Part shown: one piece after another, positions 22,790 to 35,075 of the stretch
How positions within the stretch are numbered: position 1 is the stretch's first letter
How the letters are laid out: the number at the start of each line of letters is the position of its first letter
NCBI GenBank assembly: GCA_014218235.1
Contig: CM024755.1
Coordinates: 164,355,941-164,419,940, forward strand
DNA length: 64,000 nucleotides
Reading direction: 5' to 3'
From: Colocasia esculenta
Taxonomy: Eukaryota; Streptophyta; Magnoliopsida; Alismatales; Araceae
Notes under the pieces: generated by a model
What the model saw: only the letters and a program-made list of their open reading frames with translations
The model's database searches: none
What the model was told of the DNA's origin: nothing
Translations under genes and position numbers: made by a program

Positions 22790-25700
22790 TGTAGCAACCC
22801 GAGAATTTCAATAATTGAAAATTGGAGATAAATATAAAATATGATCACTTAATAATTTAAAACTAGTTAAATGCGTACGCACCATTATTCCAGATGTAAA
22901 AACACATCTAAAAATTTCGTAAAAATCATAGTTAGACTTTAAATATTATTCTCTAGTGACCCATAAAGAAATTTGGGCCAATAAAAATCTTTTGGATTTA
23001 ATTTAAGAATTATTATCTTAATTAAGGAATAAGTCGAAAAACCATTATCACATATACATAAAGGGGTCATAAATTAAAATAAAAATTATGGTTGGACTTC
23101 AAACAATGGGTATTGACAATACAATGAAAGAAATTGGTTGAAGGATGTCCTTTGGACCACAAATAAATTCATGCTAGGAAAATGACCTAAAATTTAGAAA
23201 TATTCACTAATGGACTATGATAGAGTAAATTCTCACCCTATAGACCATCATTAGACTTCAAACCAAGCCCAAATTCGTGGTTACCACTAAGGTAAGCTTC
23301 CATACCAATTCTATCATGAATTGGGGAGAGAAATCTCCAAGTTGAGGAAAGGTATACCCAAATTCGTGCCTAAAGGTTTCCTAATTTATTTAGGCAACTA
23401 AAGGCCCCTCTCTCTATAAATAAAGCCTCTCTCTCCCATGGGACGACCCCTAGGGTTATTGGAGGCGTTCTTGGAGGCAATGGTGGCTGGAGATCTCAAG
23501 GAGAAGGCTGGAGCAAGGAGGATTCCCGTGCTCTTCCCAACTCGGATCTGCAACGACCTGCACTTGAGTCCCTTCAAGATCATCACCAAAGGTTAGTGAA
23601 ACCTCGACCAAACTGTGAAAACCATACATCCTTGGAAAGCTCTTCGAGTCTACTTTCTTATGACACTATTTTGCACAATTTCTACCCAGTAGTTCGTGAG
23701 TATTAAGAATTCTCCTACGACTGGTCGAAACTAGGGTTTTTGGGAAGCACGACTTTCTTTCACCTAAACGGTAGTCATCTCCATGCCAAACTCTAATTAA
23801 ACTCGTCCATGTTTGCATATATATGTATAGATCATGTTCTTACTGTTTTCCCCAATTTTTATCTTGAGAGTTTCATGAATTAAATCTTGCATGATCTTGA
23901 TGCTGTACATTTGTGATTTAACCATGTCTTGTCTTATGAGTTCCATACCTCTCTGTGAAGTTGTTTTTAGACCGAGTGTTCAACATAGAACTTGTTAACC
24001 TATGAGTTTACTTTCATTTGGCACTAGTTTCCCGAATTTTTGTTGACTGTACCAAGAGTATTAGCCTGAACATGAACACTGTGTTAGATTCACACAGTCA
24101 GTCCCAATACGTTTCATTACCCAGTCAAATGACCTTTGTTTCTCAATTATTTGCTACTGTACAAAATATTAGAAGTAACCTAACTAAAAAATATGGTTTC
24201 ACCCTATTTGGATCACCCTAGCATTTTTTTTGATTTTTCAAACCCACAGGTGTCAAATCCAATCCAAGTCGGAGTTGGAAATAGGTAGAAAAAGCAACCC
24301 AAACGTCATATTCAGGTGGCGACAGGTCGACACGTCGCTACCAGAATGCGACAACATCATGGTCGTGACCCATACCAAAAATCAGACAGTTTCGTGGTCT
24401 TCTTCAGACGGCGACAAGAAGATGGTCGCCTTCATGTTCTGAAGGCGACAGACAATGTGTCGCCTTCTGCCTATGTCCACTTAATCGGCCATAACTTTTT
24501 CTATAGACCTAGGATTTTCGAGCCGTTTTCTTTGCTGGATTCCGCATTCAAAGGGATTCAATATGGTATATTCATGTGTGAGATTTTCATAAAAAATCAA
24601 TGAGTTATGACCTGAGGAAGTAAAGGGATGGGACTGAATTTGCCTTCTAAGGGGCATACATCTTGGTTTTTGTCGTTTTGTGTCGTTCCTTGCATATGTG
24701 AGTTTGATCTATTCTAAGAAGGTTCTAGAAAGTCTTATCATGCATTTAAAAACCCATATGAAAGTTAAAATATGTTCACATGATTTTTAATTGATCTTAA
24801 GTTCATGATCATGCTCTCTATCTACCAATTATTCACTTTCTTGCCTTGTTAACAAACTTTCTAAAACACATAGTACTTGCTAAAATTGGGCATGCATGAT
24901 TAGTGTTTCTTGATGTAGCACCCATGATACTTGCCAAGCATGAAGTTTCCATAAACGGAGTTTCTACATCTGGAGTTTCCATAATCGGATTCACACACGC
25001 ACTTGAGCGATTCTCACGCGCGGCATGCGCATACACTCTAGCATAATAGGAAAGCCCTTCTTGGCTTGTGGTGAACTCTCCGTCAGATATTCCTTCTTCC
25101 AGACTAGTGACCCCTTGACTAAGGCCTCCATAAGTCTCCTCTGACCATGGATTCCCACATGGCTGACGAGTAGGTTGTACCATTGAAGTACCCAGAAGTT
25201 AGTGTGCACGTATCCCTCTTCCCTTGACATTTTTGACGAGATCTTTCTCGTCTCATCTTGACTTTCTCGGAGTGATCGAGTATAACACATAAAACCAAGT
25301 TATTAAAGATAGAAATCTATGTAAATGTGTCATTATGCTTCCAGATTGAACTCTTGAATTGATATTCCCAATGTACCCTTGAACACTATATCATTATTGA
25401 CATGACACTCTCGATAATCATTACTATTGACATGATAGTCCTGAACTTTCTCGACCAGTCTATCCTTATTAACACACATTGCCTTCTTGTGATACGTTCT
25501 TGAAGTACATTAATGATATTGGAGTCATGGACTCAAAACTCATTCTTGTCACCCATGAGTCGACGGGCTCACTGGGCACATGCCAGTGTTGCGCAATACG
25601 AACCTGACTGAGGGCCCATATCTGGTCCTGGATATTTTGGCAAAGTCCTGTTACCTATGGGTGTGATTGTCGGATTCACCCCCGACAAAGTCTTGTTTAC

Positions 25701-26609
25701 CCCAAAGTGTTGATTGCCCAGTTTTCCCAAAGATGTTCGTTACCCCAGGAGTTGATTGTTTGGTTGATCCTCTAACAAAGTCGTATGCCTGACGTGGTGC
25801 GGAATCATGATTGGTGCTTGGCATGTTACGTACTTGTTACACGTGATAAACTTACTTGCTTGTTACATGCTACTGTGTGCTGGTCCTTAACCCGAGTGGC
25901 TGAAGGACGTACTTGCAAGAGGCACCAGTAGATCCTGCGTGATATTCTTGTGGAGTGCTCCAAGTGGGTTACTCAAAATGCTTGCTAGTGAAATGGCCAT
26001 CTTGTTACATGCTATCTTGCTCTTGTTCATGAAGTTACCATCTTGCTAGATCATTGTTCACAATATCTTGAACTCTTGAATACAACCTTATTGCTAGATT
26101 TATCATTACAATCTCTTGATCATACTATCTTGCATGATACACTGTACACGTGTTACTATCGATGTTTTAATTGCATTGTACATATCATGTTCATACCTTC
26201 TAGCTTTTAAAATGTAAATACTTATATCATTGCTAGAAGATGTAAATCCTACTGGGCGAGTGTGCTCATACCTGCTCTCTTTAACATTTCAGGTAGTGAA
26301 GGTAAAGCTAAATGATGGGACTTGTGCACCGAGCGTGGAGTACACTTAGAGAGTCCATTCTTATTTTTATTTAGATTGGTCATTAATGTAATTTCCATTT
26401 TCTTTAAGAGATAGATAGATTGATGAGCAAGGAGTGTTTCATTTGACATTGGAGGCTGTAATATTCATTTTGATAAATAAAGGAAAATTTTGATTATTGC
26501 ATTGTGGTCCCTATTTGTATAAGCTATTGGTCTATAGCTTTTGAATGCTTGCTTGTTCGTCGCGTCTCCCAGTTTATTCTGCTGCTAAAATAAAATTGGG
26601 GGCGCGATA
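22790..26609 (+). mobile_element. G3 5' LTR (3.82 kb)
   Basis: Starts TGTAGCAACC and ends GGCGCGATA, where the other copy ends GGGGCGTGACA, so the terminal CA has decayed. The region 24310-24480 has a cluster of GCGACA/TGTCGC inverted repeats. Several short ORFs in it are not conserved as proteins between the two LTR copies, and I do not regard them as genes. Confidence 0.92.
23415..23422 (+). promoter_or_regulatory. Probable TATA box of G3 5' LTR
   Basis: TATAAATA between two CT-rich blocks, conserved in the other LTR at 30282-30289. CT-rich sequence downstream of a TATA box is common at plant transcription starts. This would place U3/R near 23450. Confidence 0.65.
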
Positions 26610-26612
26610 GAG

Positions 26613-26624
26613 TGGTATCAGAGC
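26613..26624 (+). other. G3 primer-binding site
   Basis: TGGTATCAGAGC, three bases beyond the LTR end. Confidence 0.92.
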
Positions 26625-26868
26625 TTAGGCTTTCTAAAGTCCTAGGATACATTAGAGGCTAAGTTATGAAACTACATTAAATGATCATGTTTAAGGATCT
26701 AGGTTCCTACGCTATTTGTGTCTAGCACTATGCTAGGTTTCTTGTTAGTACCTAGTGAGATGGGTAGAGCCCATGGTTAGAGTAGTTCAAAAGTTAATAA
26801 ATTCATATTCACAAAGAATAACTTAGACTATAACTAGCTATTAATCTTCTCTCAGGATCAAAACATTC

Positions 26869-27870
26869 TTGGAGATGGCAGCCAGGCGTGGCCAATGGAG
26901 CGATATGCATAACACAATACAGGAGTTGGCTCATGCCTTGCAACAAGTCGTACAGAGTGGAGCTCATGTCAGGGCAGGAGAGTTATATAGGAATTTTCGA
27001 GGAATGGATCCTCCTAAGTTTGATGGATCTCCTGACCCCGAGGAGGCTGAAAACTGGAATCAAGAGATGGAACGGATGTTCAATGTAATGCAGTGCACGG
27101 ACCAAGAGAGGGTCCTACTGGCCACTTTTCAACTAGAACGTAATGCAAGGACCTAGTGGGAGGCCACCAAAGTTACATTGCCTGATAGTCCTATTACTTG
27201 GGTTGAATTCCTAGAACACTTCAATAATAAATATTTCTCAGAAAGGATTCGTGAGAAGAAAGCTGTGGAGTTTGCTGCTCTTAAGCAAGAAGGGTTACTA
27301 GTGGCAGAGTACGAAGCCCAATTCGCTAGACTGTCCCGCTATGCACCACACTTAGTTGGGACAGAGAAGATGAAGGCAAAAAGACTCTTAAAGGGATTGA
27401 AGTCAGCATATATTCCTTTATTGGTGTCAATGGACATCCAAATTTATAATGATATAGTGAAACGAGCTCAATTAGTAGAAGATGCCATAGAGATGACCAA
27501 GGAAGATGATGGGAAGTCCACCCCAAAGGAGGGACAACCCATTAACTTCAAGGATTATCAACCCAAAAGCCCTAAGAAGAGGTTAAATAAAGATAAGTGT
27601 TACTTAAAGAATAAGAAGCCTAAGAGAGAAGATCAACCACAGAACGCAATCCAACCATTCAAGGAGAAGTGTTGGCACTGTAGTCGAATGGGACATAAGG
27701 CTGAGGAGTGTTGGAGAAAGATGGGGGCTTGTCTGCGATGCGGAAGTATGGGCCACCAGATCAGTGGTTGCTCTCAATTGAAGAAGATGACATCTCAACT
27801 TCAAGGCCGAATTCAAGCAACAACAGGAAAGGAACGCTCTAGGAAGAATAGAAAGGGCGGAACGACATGA
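26869..27870 (+). pseudogene. G3 gag (one in-frame stop)
   Basis: Starts MEMAARRGQWSDMHNTIQEL. The gag core follows: GMDPPKFDGSPDPEEAENW, FNNKYFSERIREKKAVEF, VAEYEAQFARLSRYAPHL, SMDIQIYNDIVKRAQLVE. Two CCHC zinc knuckles, CWHCSRMGHKAEEC and CLRCGSMGHQISGC, lie near residues 266-297. The protein forms the virus-like particle and packages RNA. A single TAG at 27154-27156 replaces the Trp of the conserved (A/T)WWE position; without it the frame is open over 333 codons. The ORF ends in a basic tail and nothing resembling protease follows. Because the rest of the frame is preserved, the element may have moved fairly recently. Confidence 0.9.
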
Positions 27871-28118
27871 GGTAGATCTACTCACATTGACATCATAAGC
27901 ATCATGTAATCTTGGTGCTTCTTCTGATTCTCCTCGTTAGTATCATCTTCTCCTATTGCTCAAGTCATAATTGAGAAAAATTAATATATTCATACCAATA
28001 CAATAACTTCGAAATAATCTACTTGAAAAATTTCCTCTACATGCATAATCTTAAGTGGGGGAGATTTGACGCAGTTTAGAAAGAAGAAATTATCCTATGA
28101 ATTTGGGGACCAAATTCT
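27871..28118 (+). other. G3 spacer between gag and polypurine tract
   Basis: About 250 bp with no pol remnant that I can recognise. Its last 40 bases are nearly the same as the sequence before the G1 polypurine tract. Confidence 0.7.
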
Positions 28119-28134
28119 TTTAAGTGGGGGAGGA
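28119..28134 (+). other. G3 polypurine tract
   Basis: TTTAAGTGGGGGAGGA directly before the 3' LTR. Confidence 0.9.
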
Positions 28135-31100
28135 TGTAGCAACCCAAGAATTTCAATAATTGAAAATTGGAGATAAATATAAAATATGATCACTTAATAA
28201 TTTAAAACTAGTTAAATGCGTACGCACCATTATCCCAGATGTAAAAATGTTAGTCTTAGGTGGACAACAAGCCAATATGATATTGCATTATTTTGTTCAG
28301 TTATTAATAAAATGGCTTTTGTTTATTATTTTACTATGTTGGCATTATAATAAATTCCATGAACATGTGCAATAGTGAGTAGACTATGATGTGTGATCAT
28401 ACTAATTAATGAGACTACTTACTTAATAAACACATATTCTAAATGTTCCTATTCGGTGGATACCTGAGAAGGGCATCAGATATCCGGATAGAATAGTATT
28501 GTTTACTCCTGCTCATATGGTGAGGATGACTGATCTCATAGTCATATGTGTGGAGACACTAAGGAGAAATAATAGGTGCTCTTTAGAGAAAGAGTCCACT
28601 GAATTGATCCAATAGAATCACTGGATGGTATTGTACCTAATTGTCAACCAGAAAGATTTGATTGTTACAGTTGTGTAGATGGTCTTTAGACCTGAGACAC
28701 CAAAGACACCTTGTTGGTGGACTTCTGTGTTTTGAGCTTGGCCTAAGAATCTCTATCCAAGAGATTCCAAATAGTCAATGCTCGGACATAGCGGAAGACC
28801 TTTGAAGGGGATTGAGTGGTCAACAAGGGATCATTTGCCCTCGGTACACAGAGGGCGAATACTCAAGGGAACGATGTAATGGAGTCCCTGGCCAGGGTAG
28901 ACAAAATATCAAAAAGGGAGTTTTTGATATTAATCTAAAGCATCGAATCCCAGCGGAACAATAAGTTAGGATTTGACAGTACACCATATCCTAAGTTGTT
29001 CCAAAAGTATTGTGCAAATGAGAGATTATATCTACACGGAAACTGATGACGGAAAGGTTCCTTGTGAGGGTTGCAGAACCCCAATACCTTCCGGGTTCAC
29101 GTGGTGTTGCTTGGCACCCAATATGTTCGGAGGTCCAGCTGAGTCGACTATATAAAGATGATTCAAATTATTAATTAGATAATATGAGATATTAACTAAT
29201 TAATCAAGTTAGTAAGTGTTACTAATTTATTGGTCCATTAACTGGATTGGTACTTGGGCCTAGAGGGTCACACACAATAGGTTTTCAGACGACGATCTAA
29301 ATATATAAAGATTAGGGGTTTTTGTGAAAAACCACAATCTCTATATATTGATGTGGTGGGACAACCCTGGCCAAGCATCAGGGTTTTCTCCTGGCCGCCC
29401 CCCTCTCTCCCCCTCTCTCTCCCTCTCTCTTGCGTCACATGTCGCGGAGATCGGCACGGATCCAAGCTTAGTCTTCGAGCGTTGCGGAACCTGAGAGAGC
29501 GAGCGTGGTCAGTCGCGAGGGAGCGGGCGTGGATCCTCGCGAGGAAGACCGCGTGGACACTGCTAGAGGCCAGACGGTTGAACGGCTTGTGGCGTCACCT
29601 CCACGGAATCGTTCGAATGCGGATCTGATTCCGTGCAAGGTGATTTCGACTATCCAATAGTCTGGTTTGCGTATCCCAAAACAGATCGAGATCAAATTTT
29701 AAATCTCATTTTCCACTGCGTTTCCTTGATCTCGGGTCGCAGTAGATCCTCACAAAAAACACATCTAAAATTTCGTAAAAATCATAGTTAGACTTTAAAT
29801 ATTATTCTCTAGTGACCCATAAAGAAATTTGGGTCAATAAAAATCTTTTGGATTTAATTTAAGAATTTTTGTGACTTATTATCTTAATTAAGGAATAAGT
29901 CGAAAAACCAATATCACATGTACATAAAGGGGTCATAAATTAAAAAAAAAATTATGGTTGGACTTCAAACAATGGGTATTGACAATCCAATGAAAGAAAT
30001 GGGTTGAAGGATGTTCTTTGGACCACAAATAAGTTCATGCTAGGAAAATGACCCAAAATTCAGAAATATTCACTAATGGACCATGATAGGGTAAATTCTC
30101 ACCCTATAGACCAACATTAGACTTCAAACCAAGCCCAAATTCGTGGTTACCACCTAAGGTAAGCTTCCATACCAATTCCATCATGAATTGGGAAGAGAAA
30201 TCTCCAAGTTGAGGAAAGGTATACCCAAATTCGTGCTTAAAGGTTTCCTAATTTAATTAGGCAACTAAAGGCCCCTCTCTCTATAAATAAAGCCTCTCTC
30301 TTCCATGGGATGACTCCTAGGGTTATTGGAGGCGTTCTTGGAGGCAATGGTGGCTGGAGATCTCAAGGAGAAGGCTGGAGCAAGGAGGAATCCCGTGCTC
30401 TTCCTAACTCGGATCTGCAACGACCTGCACTTGAGTCCCTTCAAGATCATCACCAAAGGTTAGTGAAACCTTGACCAAACTATGCAAAGCATACATCTTT
30501 AGAAAGCTCTTCGAGCCTAGTTTCTTTTGACACTATTTTGCACAATTTCTACTCAGTAGTTCGTGAGTATTAAGCGTTCTCCTACGACTGGTCGAAACTA
30601 GGGTTTTTGGGAAGCACGACTTTCTTTCACCTAAACGGTAGGTCATCTCCATGCGAAACTCTAATTAAACTTGTCCATGCTTGCATATATATGTATAGAT
30701 CATGTTCTTACTATTTTCCCCAGTTTTTATCTTGAGAGGTTCATGAATTAAATCTTGCATGATCTTGATGCTGTACAGTCGCGATTTAACCTTGTCTTGT
30801 CTTATGAGTTCCATACCTCTCTGTGGAGTCGTTTTTAGACGAGCGTTCAACATAGAACTTGTTAATCTATGAGGTTACTTTCATTTGGCACTAGTTTCCC
30901 TAATTTTTGTTGACCGTACCCAGAGTATTAGCCTGAACATGAACGCTGTGTTAGATTCACGTAGTCAGTCCCAATATGTTTCATTACCCAGTCAAACGAC
31001 CTTTGTTTCTTAATTATTTGCTACTGTACAAAATATTAGAAGTAATATAACTAAAAACGGTGGTTTCACCCTATTTGGATCACCCTAGAATTTGTTTTGA

Positions 31101-33463
31101 TATTTCAAACCCACAGGTGTCAAACCCAATCCAAGTCAGAGTTGGAAATAGGTAGAAAAAGCAATCCAAACGTCATATTCAGGTAGCGACAAGTCGACAC
31201 GTCGCTACCAGAACGCGACAACATCATGGTCGTGACCCATACCAAAAATCAGACAGTTTCGTGGTCTTCTTCAGAAGGCGACAAGATGATGGTTGCCTTC
31301 ATGTTCTGAAGGCGACAAGCAATGTGTCGCCTTCTACCTGTGTCCACTTAATCGGCCATAACGTTTTCTATAGAGCTCGGATTGACGAGCTGTTTTCTTT
31401 GCTGGATTCCTCATTCAAAGGGCTTTAATATGTTATATTCATGTGTGAGATTTGCATTAAAAATCAATGAGTTATGACCTGAGGAAGTGAAGGGATGGGA
31501 CTGAATTTGCCTTCTAAGGGGCATACATCTTGGTTTTCGTCGTTTTGTGTCGTTCCTTGCATATGTGAGTTTGATCTATTCTAGGAAGGTTCTAGAAAGT
31601 ATTACCATGCATTTAACAACCCATATGAAGTTTAGCACAGTTAATTGATCTTAAGTTCATGATCATGCTCTCTATCTACCGATTATTCACTTTCTTGCCT
31701 TGTTAACAAACTTGCTAAAACACATAGTACTTGCTAAAATTGGTCATGCATGATTAGTGTTTCTTGATGTAGCACCCATGATACTTGCCAAGTATGAAGT
31801 TTCCATAAACAGAGTTTCTACATCTGGAGTTTCCATAATCAGATTCACACACGCACTTGAGCGATTCTCACGCGCGGCATGCACATACACTCTAGCATGA
31901 TAGGAAAGCCCTTCTTGGCTTGTGGTGAACTCTCCGTCAGATATTCCTTCTTCCAGACTAGTGACCCCTTGACCAAGGCCTCCGTAAGTCTCCTCTGACC
32001 ATGGATTACCACATGGCCGGCGAGCAGGTTGTACCATTGAAGTACCCAGAAGTTAGTGTGCACGTATCTCTCTTCCCTTGACATTCTTGACGAGATCTTT
32101 CTCTTCTCATCTTGAATTTCTCGGAGTGATCGAGTATAACACATAAAACCAAGTTATTAAAGATAGAAATCTATGTAAATGTGTCATTATGCTTCCAGAT
32201 TGAACTCTTGACTTGATATTCCCAACGTACCCTTGAACTCTATATCATTATTGACATGACACTCTCGATAATCATTACTATTGACATGATAGTCCTAAAC
32301 TTTCTCTACCAGTCTATCCTTATTGACACACATTGCCTTCTTGTGATACGTTCTTGAAGTACATTAATGATATTAGAGTCATGGACTCAAAACTCGTTCT
32401 TGTCACCCATGAGTCGACGGGCTCACTGGGCACATGCTAGTGTTGCGCAATACGAACCTGACTGAGGGCCCATATCTGGTCCTGGAGATTCTGGCAAAGT
32501 CCTGTTACCTATGGGTGTGATTGTCGGATTCGCCCCCGACAAAGTCTTGTTTACCCCAAGGTGTTGATTGCCCAGTTTTACCAAAGATGTTCGTTACCCC
32601 AGGAGTTGATTGTTTGGTTGATCCCCTAACAAAGTCGTATACTTGGCGTGGTGCGGAATCATGATTGGTGCTTGGCATGGCACATACGTGTTACACGCGA
32701 TAAACTTACTTGCTTGTTACATGCTACTGTGTGCTGGTCTTTAACCCGAGTGGCTGAAGGATGTACTTGCAAGAGGCACCAGTAGTTCCTGCGTGATATT
32801 CTTGTGGAGTGCTCCGAGCGGGTTACTCAAAATGCTTGCTAGTGAAATGACCATCTTGTTACATGCTATCTTGCTCTTGTTCATGAAGTTACCATCTTGC
32901 TAGATCATTGTTCATAATATCTTGAACTCTTGAATACAACCTTATTGCTAGATTTATCATTACAATCTCTTGATCATACTATCTTGCATGATACACTATA
33001 CACGTGTTACTATCGATGTTTTAATTGCATTGTACATATCATGTTCATACCTTCTAGCTTTTAAAATGTAAATACTTATATTATTGCTAGAAGATGTAAA
33101 TCCTACTGGGCGAGTGGGCTCATACCTGCTCTCTTTAACATTTCAAGTAGTGAAGGTAAAGCTAAATGATGGGACTTGTGCGTCGAGCGTGGAGTACACT
33201 TAGAGAGTCCATTCTTATTTTTATTTAGATTGGTCATTAATGTAATTTCCATTTTCTTTGAGAGATAGATATATTGGTGAGCAAGGAGTGTTTCATTTGA
33301 CATTGGAGGCTGTAATATTTGTTTTGATAAATAAAGGAAGAAAATTTGATTATTGCATTGTGGGCCCTATTTGTATAAGCTATGTCTATAGCTTCTGAAT
33401 GCTTGCTTGTTCGTCGCGTCTCTCAATTTATTCCGCTGCTAAAATAAAACTAGGGGCGTGACA
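28135..33463 (+). mobile_element. G3 3' LTR, split by N
   Basis: LTR sequence 28135-28247 and 29760-33463, 3.8 kb when N and one AAAAA copy are removed, the same length as the 5' LTR. It ends GGGGCGTGACA followed by the TTACC target copy. Differences from the 5' LTR are a few percent by eye. Confidence 0.92.
28248..29754 (+). mobile_element. N: putative solo LTR (1.5 kb) in the G3 3' LTR
   Basis: Begins TGTTAGTCTT, ends CCTCACA, and is flanked by AAAAA on both sides (28243-28247, 29755-29759), exactly where the other G3 LTR has an uninterrupted AAAAA. No coding content. It has a possible TATA motif near 29147 (TATATAAAG), a CT-rich stretch at 29393-29435, and a final part (CCACTGCGTTTCCTTGATCTC) of the sort seen at copia LTR ends. 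Solo LTRs arise by recombination between the two LTRs of one element. A different 1.5-kb TG...CA element is possible. The orientation is assumed from the TATA and 3' end. Confidence 0.75.
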
Positions 33464-34250
33464 TTACCAATAGCGGGGATTTGCACAAGAGTGGTGGAGA
33501 CTCAAGATGCAAACCGTATTTGCAGGACGAGCGGAAGATACAATCACTTGGCCAGAATTCCTTGAGGTATTCAACAATACATTCTTTCGGGAGAAAATTC
33601 ATCAAGCCTAGAGGGAGCAATTTAGGACACCACAGCAAGGGAATTTTTCGATATTGGAGTATCAAATGAGATTCATGGCCTTGAGCAGGTATGCACCTTA
33701 TGTGGTAACTAACAATGCTATGATGGTGGAGTATTTGATTCGGGCGTTGAGGCTGGAGTTGCAAGATGCAGTGACTCCTCTTATGTGTGGAACGGTGGAG
33801 GAGGCAGCCCAGAGAGCAGCAATTCTTGAAAGAACTGTGCAAGCCAAGCAGTCCAGTGGATTAGGATCAAGTAGTTTTCGACTCTCGCAGTAATCTCCAG
33901 ATGTTAGTAAGGGCAAGGCACCTTCAGAAGGAGCGTCTACATCGGGTTTTGGCAAGTGAGAAAACAAGTTAAAGAAGATATTTAGAGGTCGAGGAGGTGG
34001 CATGCAGTAGGGATTCCAGCAGTGCCGAGGTTATAGGCCGAAGACGGAGGAATCGCAGCAAAGCACAACAAGGCAGCCCGCAGAATTTAGATGCTATAAT
34101 TGTGATCAGCCGGGGCACTTGGCAAGGAACTGTCCATATCCAAGAAGAGGCAGTTATGGTAGAGGGGCACCACAGTAGCAGCGAAAGCAGCAGCAACAAC
34201 CACCAGCTGAGCAAGGTAGAGGCACTCCTTACCAGAGGGGACGAGGACGA
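33464..34250 (+). pseudogene. G2 gag, second part with zinc knuckle
   Basis: Resumes after G3: the joined reading gives LATYQ, a stop, RGFAQEWWRL, then TWPEFLEVFNNTFF, YQMRFMALSRYAPYVV, and RALRLELQDAVTPL. A single zinc knuckle, CYNCDQPGHLARNC, is at about 34090-34135 in a shifted frame, followed by an R/G/Q-rich basic tail. At least five stops or shifts. With the first part it forms a normal chromovirus gag. Confidence 0.85.
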
Positions 34251-34640
34251 GTGATGGAAATCACAAGGGCTCAAGCGGAGGCATCAAATTTGATTGAAGG
34301 TATAATACCACTTCTTGAATTTTATGCTAGAACGTTAATTGATCCAGGTGCATCACATTCCTTCATTTTTGAGGACTTCATTGATAGTATGGTACATCCC
34401 TTTGAGGAGAGGCAGTGTGAGCTTGTGGTGGAGGTCCCTTCCGGTGATTTCATACTTACTACTTGTTACTTGGATGAGGTTCCCATAATGATACAAGGTA
34501 ATCAGCTGCCTGCCAGATTGTATACACTACAGGAAAGAGAATATGATGTGATATTGGGCATGGATTGGTTAGAGGAATATGGGGTAGTGGTTGATTGCAG
34601 AAAGAAGAGATCAGGTTTAGTCATCCCGGAGGCAATATGT
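34251..34640 (+). pseudogene. G2 aspartic protease
   Basis: ARTLIDPGASHSFIFEDFID holds the active Asp, although the usual D-S/T-G reads D-P-G. VILGMDWLEEYG is the conserved downstream block. The first half of this reading frame is open; a frameshift follows near 34650, where the polyprotein continues in another frame toward RT. Confidence 0.85.
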
Positions 34641-35075
34641 TTGAATTCTAAGGTATGCCATTCTATACCCCTAAGTTTATCATTTCTGCTCTTAAGGCTA
34701 GGAAATTGATCAATGCAAGGTGTGTAGCCTATTTGGCATCAGTTAGTTTGGTTGAGGTAGGTAAGATAGTAGAGATGGTACCAGTGGTTAGAGAGTTTAT
34801 GGATGTATTCCCAGAAGAGTTACCAGGTTTGGCACCACATAGAGAGGTGGACTTTACAGTGGAGTTGCAGCCAGGCAATATGCCGATTTCTAAAGCACCC
34901 TATATGGTGGCACCTGCAGAATTGAAAGAGTTGAAGAAACAGTAGCAAGGTTTCATTCAGCCTAGTCACTCACCATGGGGAGCACTAGTTTTGTTTGTTA
35001 GAAAGAAAGACGGCAGCTTGAGAATGTGTATTGATTACCACGAGTTGAATCAGGTCACAATAAAGAACAGGTATC
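34641..35075 (+). pseudogene. G2 reverse transcriptase, N-terminal part (before X)
   Basis: Shows VREFMDVFPEELPGLAPHRE, APYMVAPAELKELKKQ, a TAG stop at 34943, then FIQPSHSPWGALVLF and KKDGSLRMCIDYHELNQ, ending VTIKNR at the X insertion. The motif that follows in relatives, YPLPQIDDLFD, is found intact at 36524 after X. Confidence 0.9.

Larger units (their letters stand above)
22790..33463 (+). mobile_element. G3: gag-only non-autonomous gypsy element (TR-GAG type)
   Basis: Bounded by TTACC duplications (22785-22789 and 33464-33468), with LTRs 22790-26609 and 28135-33463 (the latter split by N). The 1.5-kb interior holds a primer site, one gag ORF and a polypurine tract but no protease, RT, RNase H or integrase. 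This layout is that of terminal-repeat retrotransposons with a GAG domain. Its gag, polypurine-tract context and LTR start (TGTAGCAACC) are closest to G1, so a G1-like autonomous element probably supplied the enzymes (inference). Confidence 0.92.
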
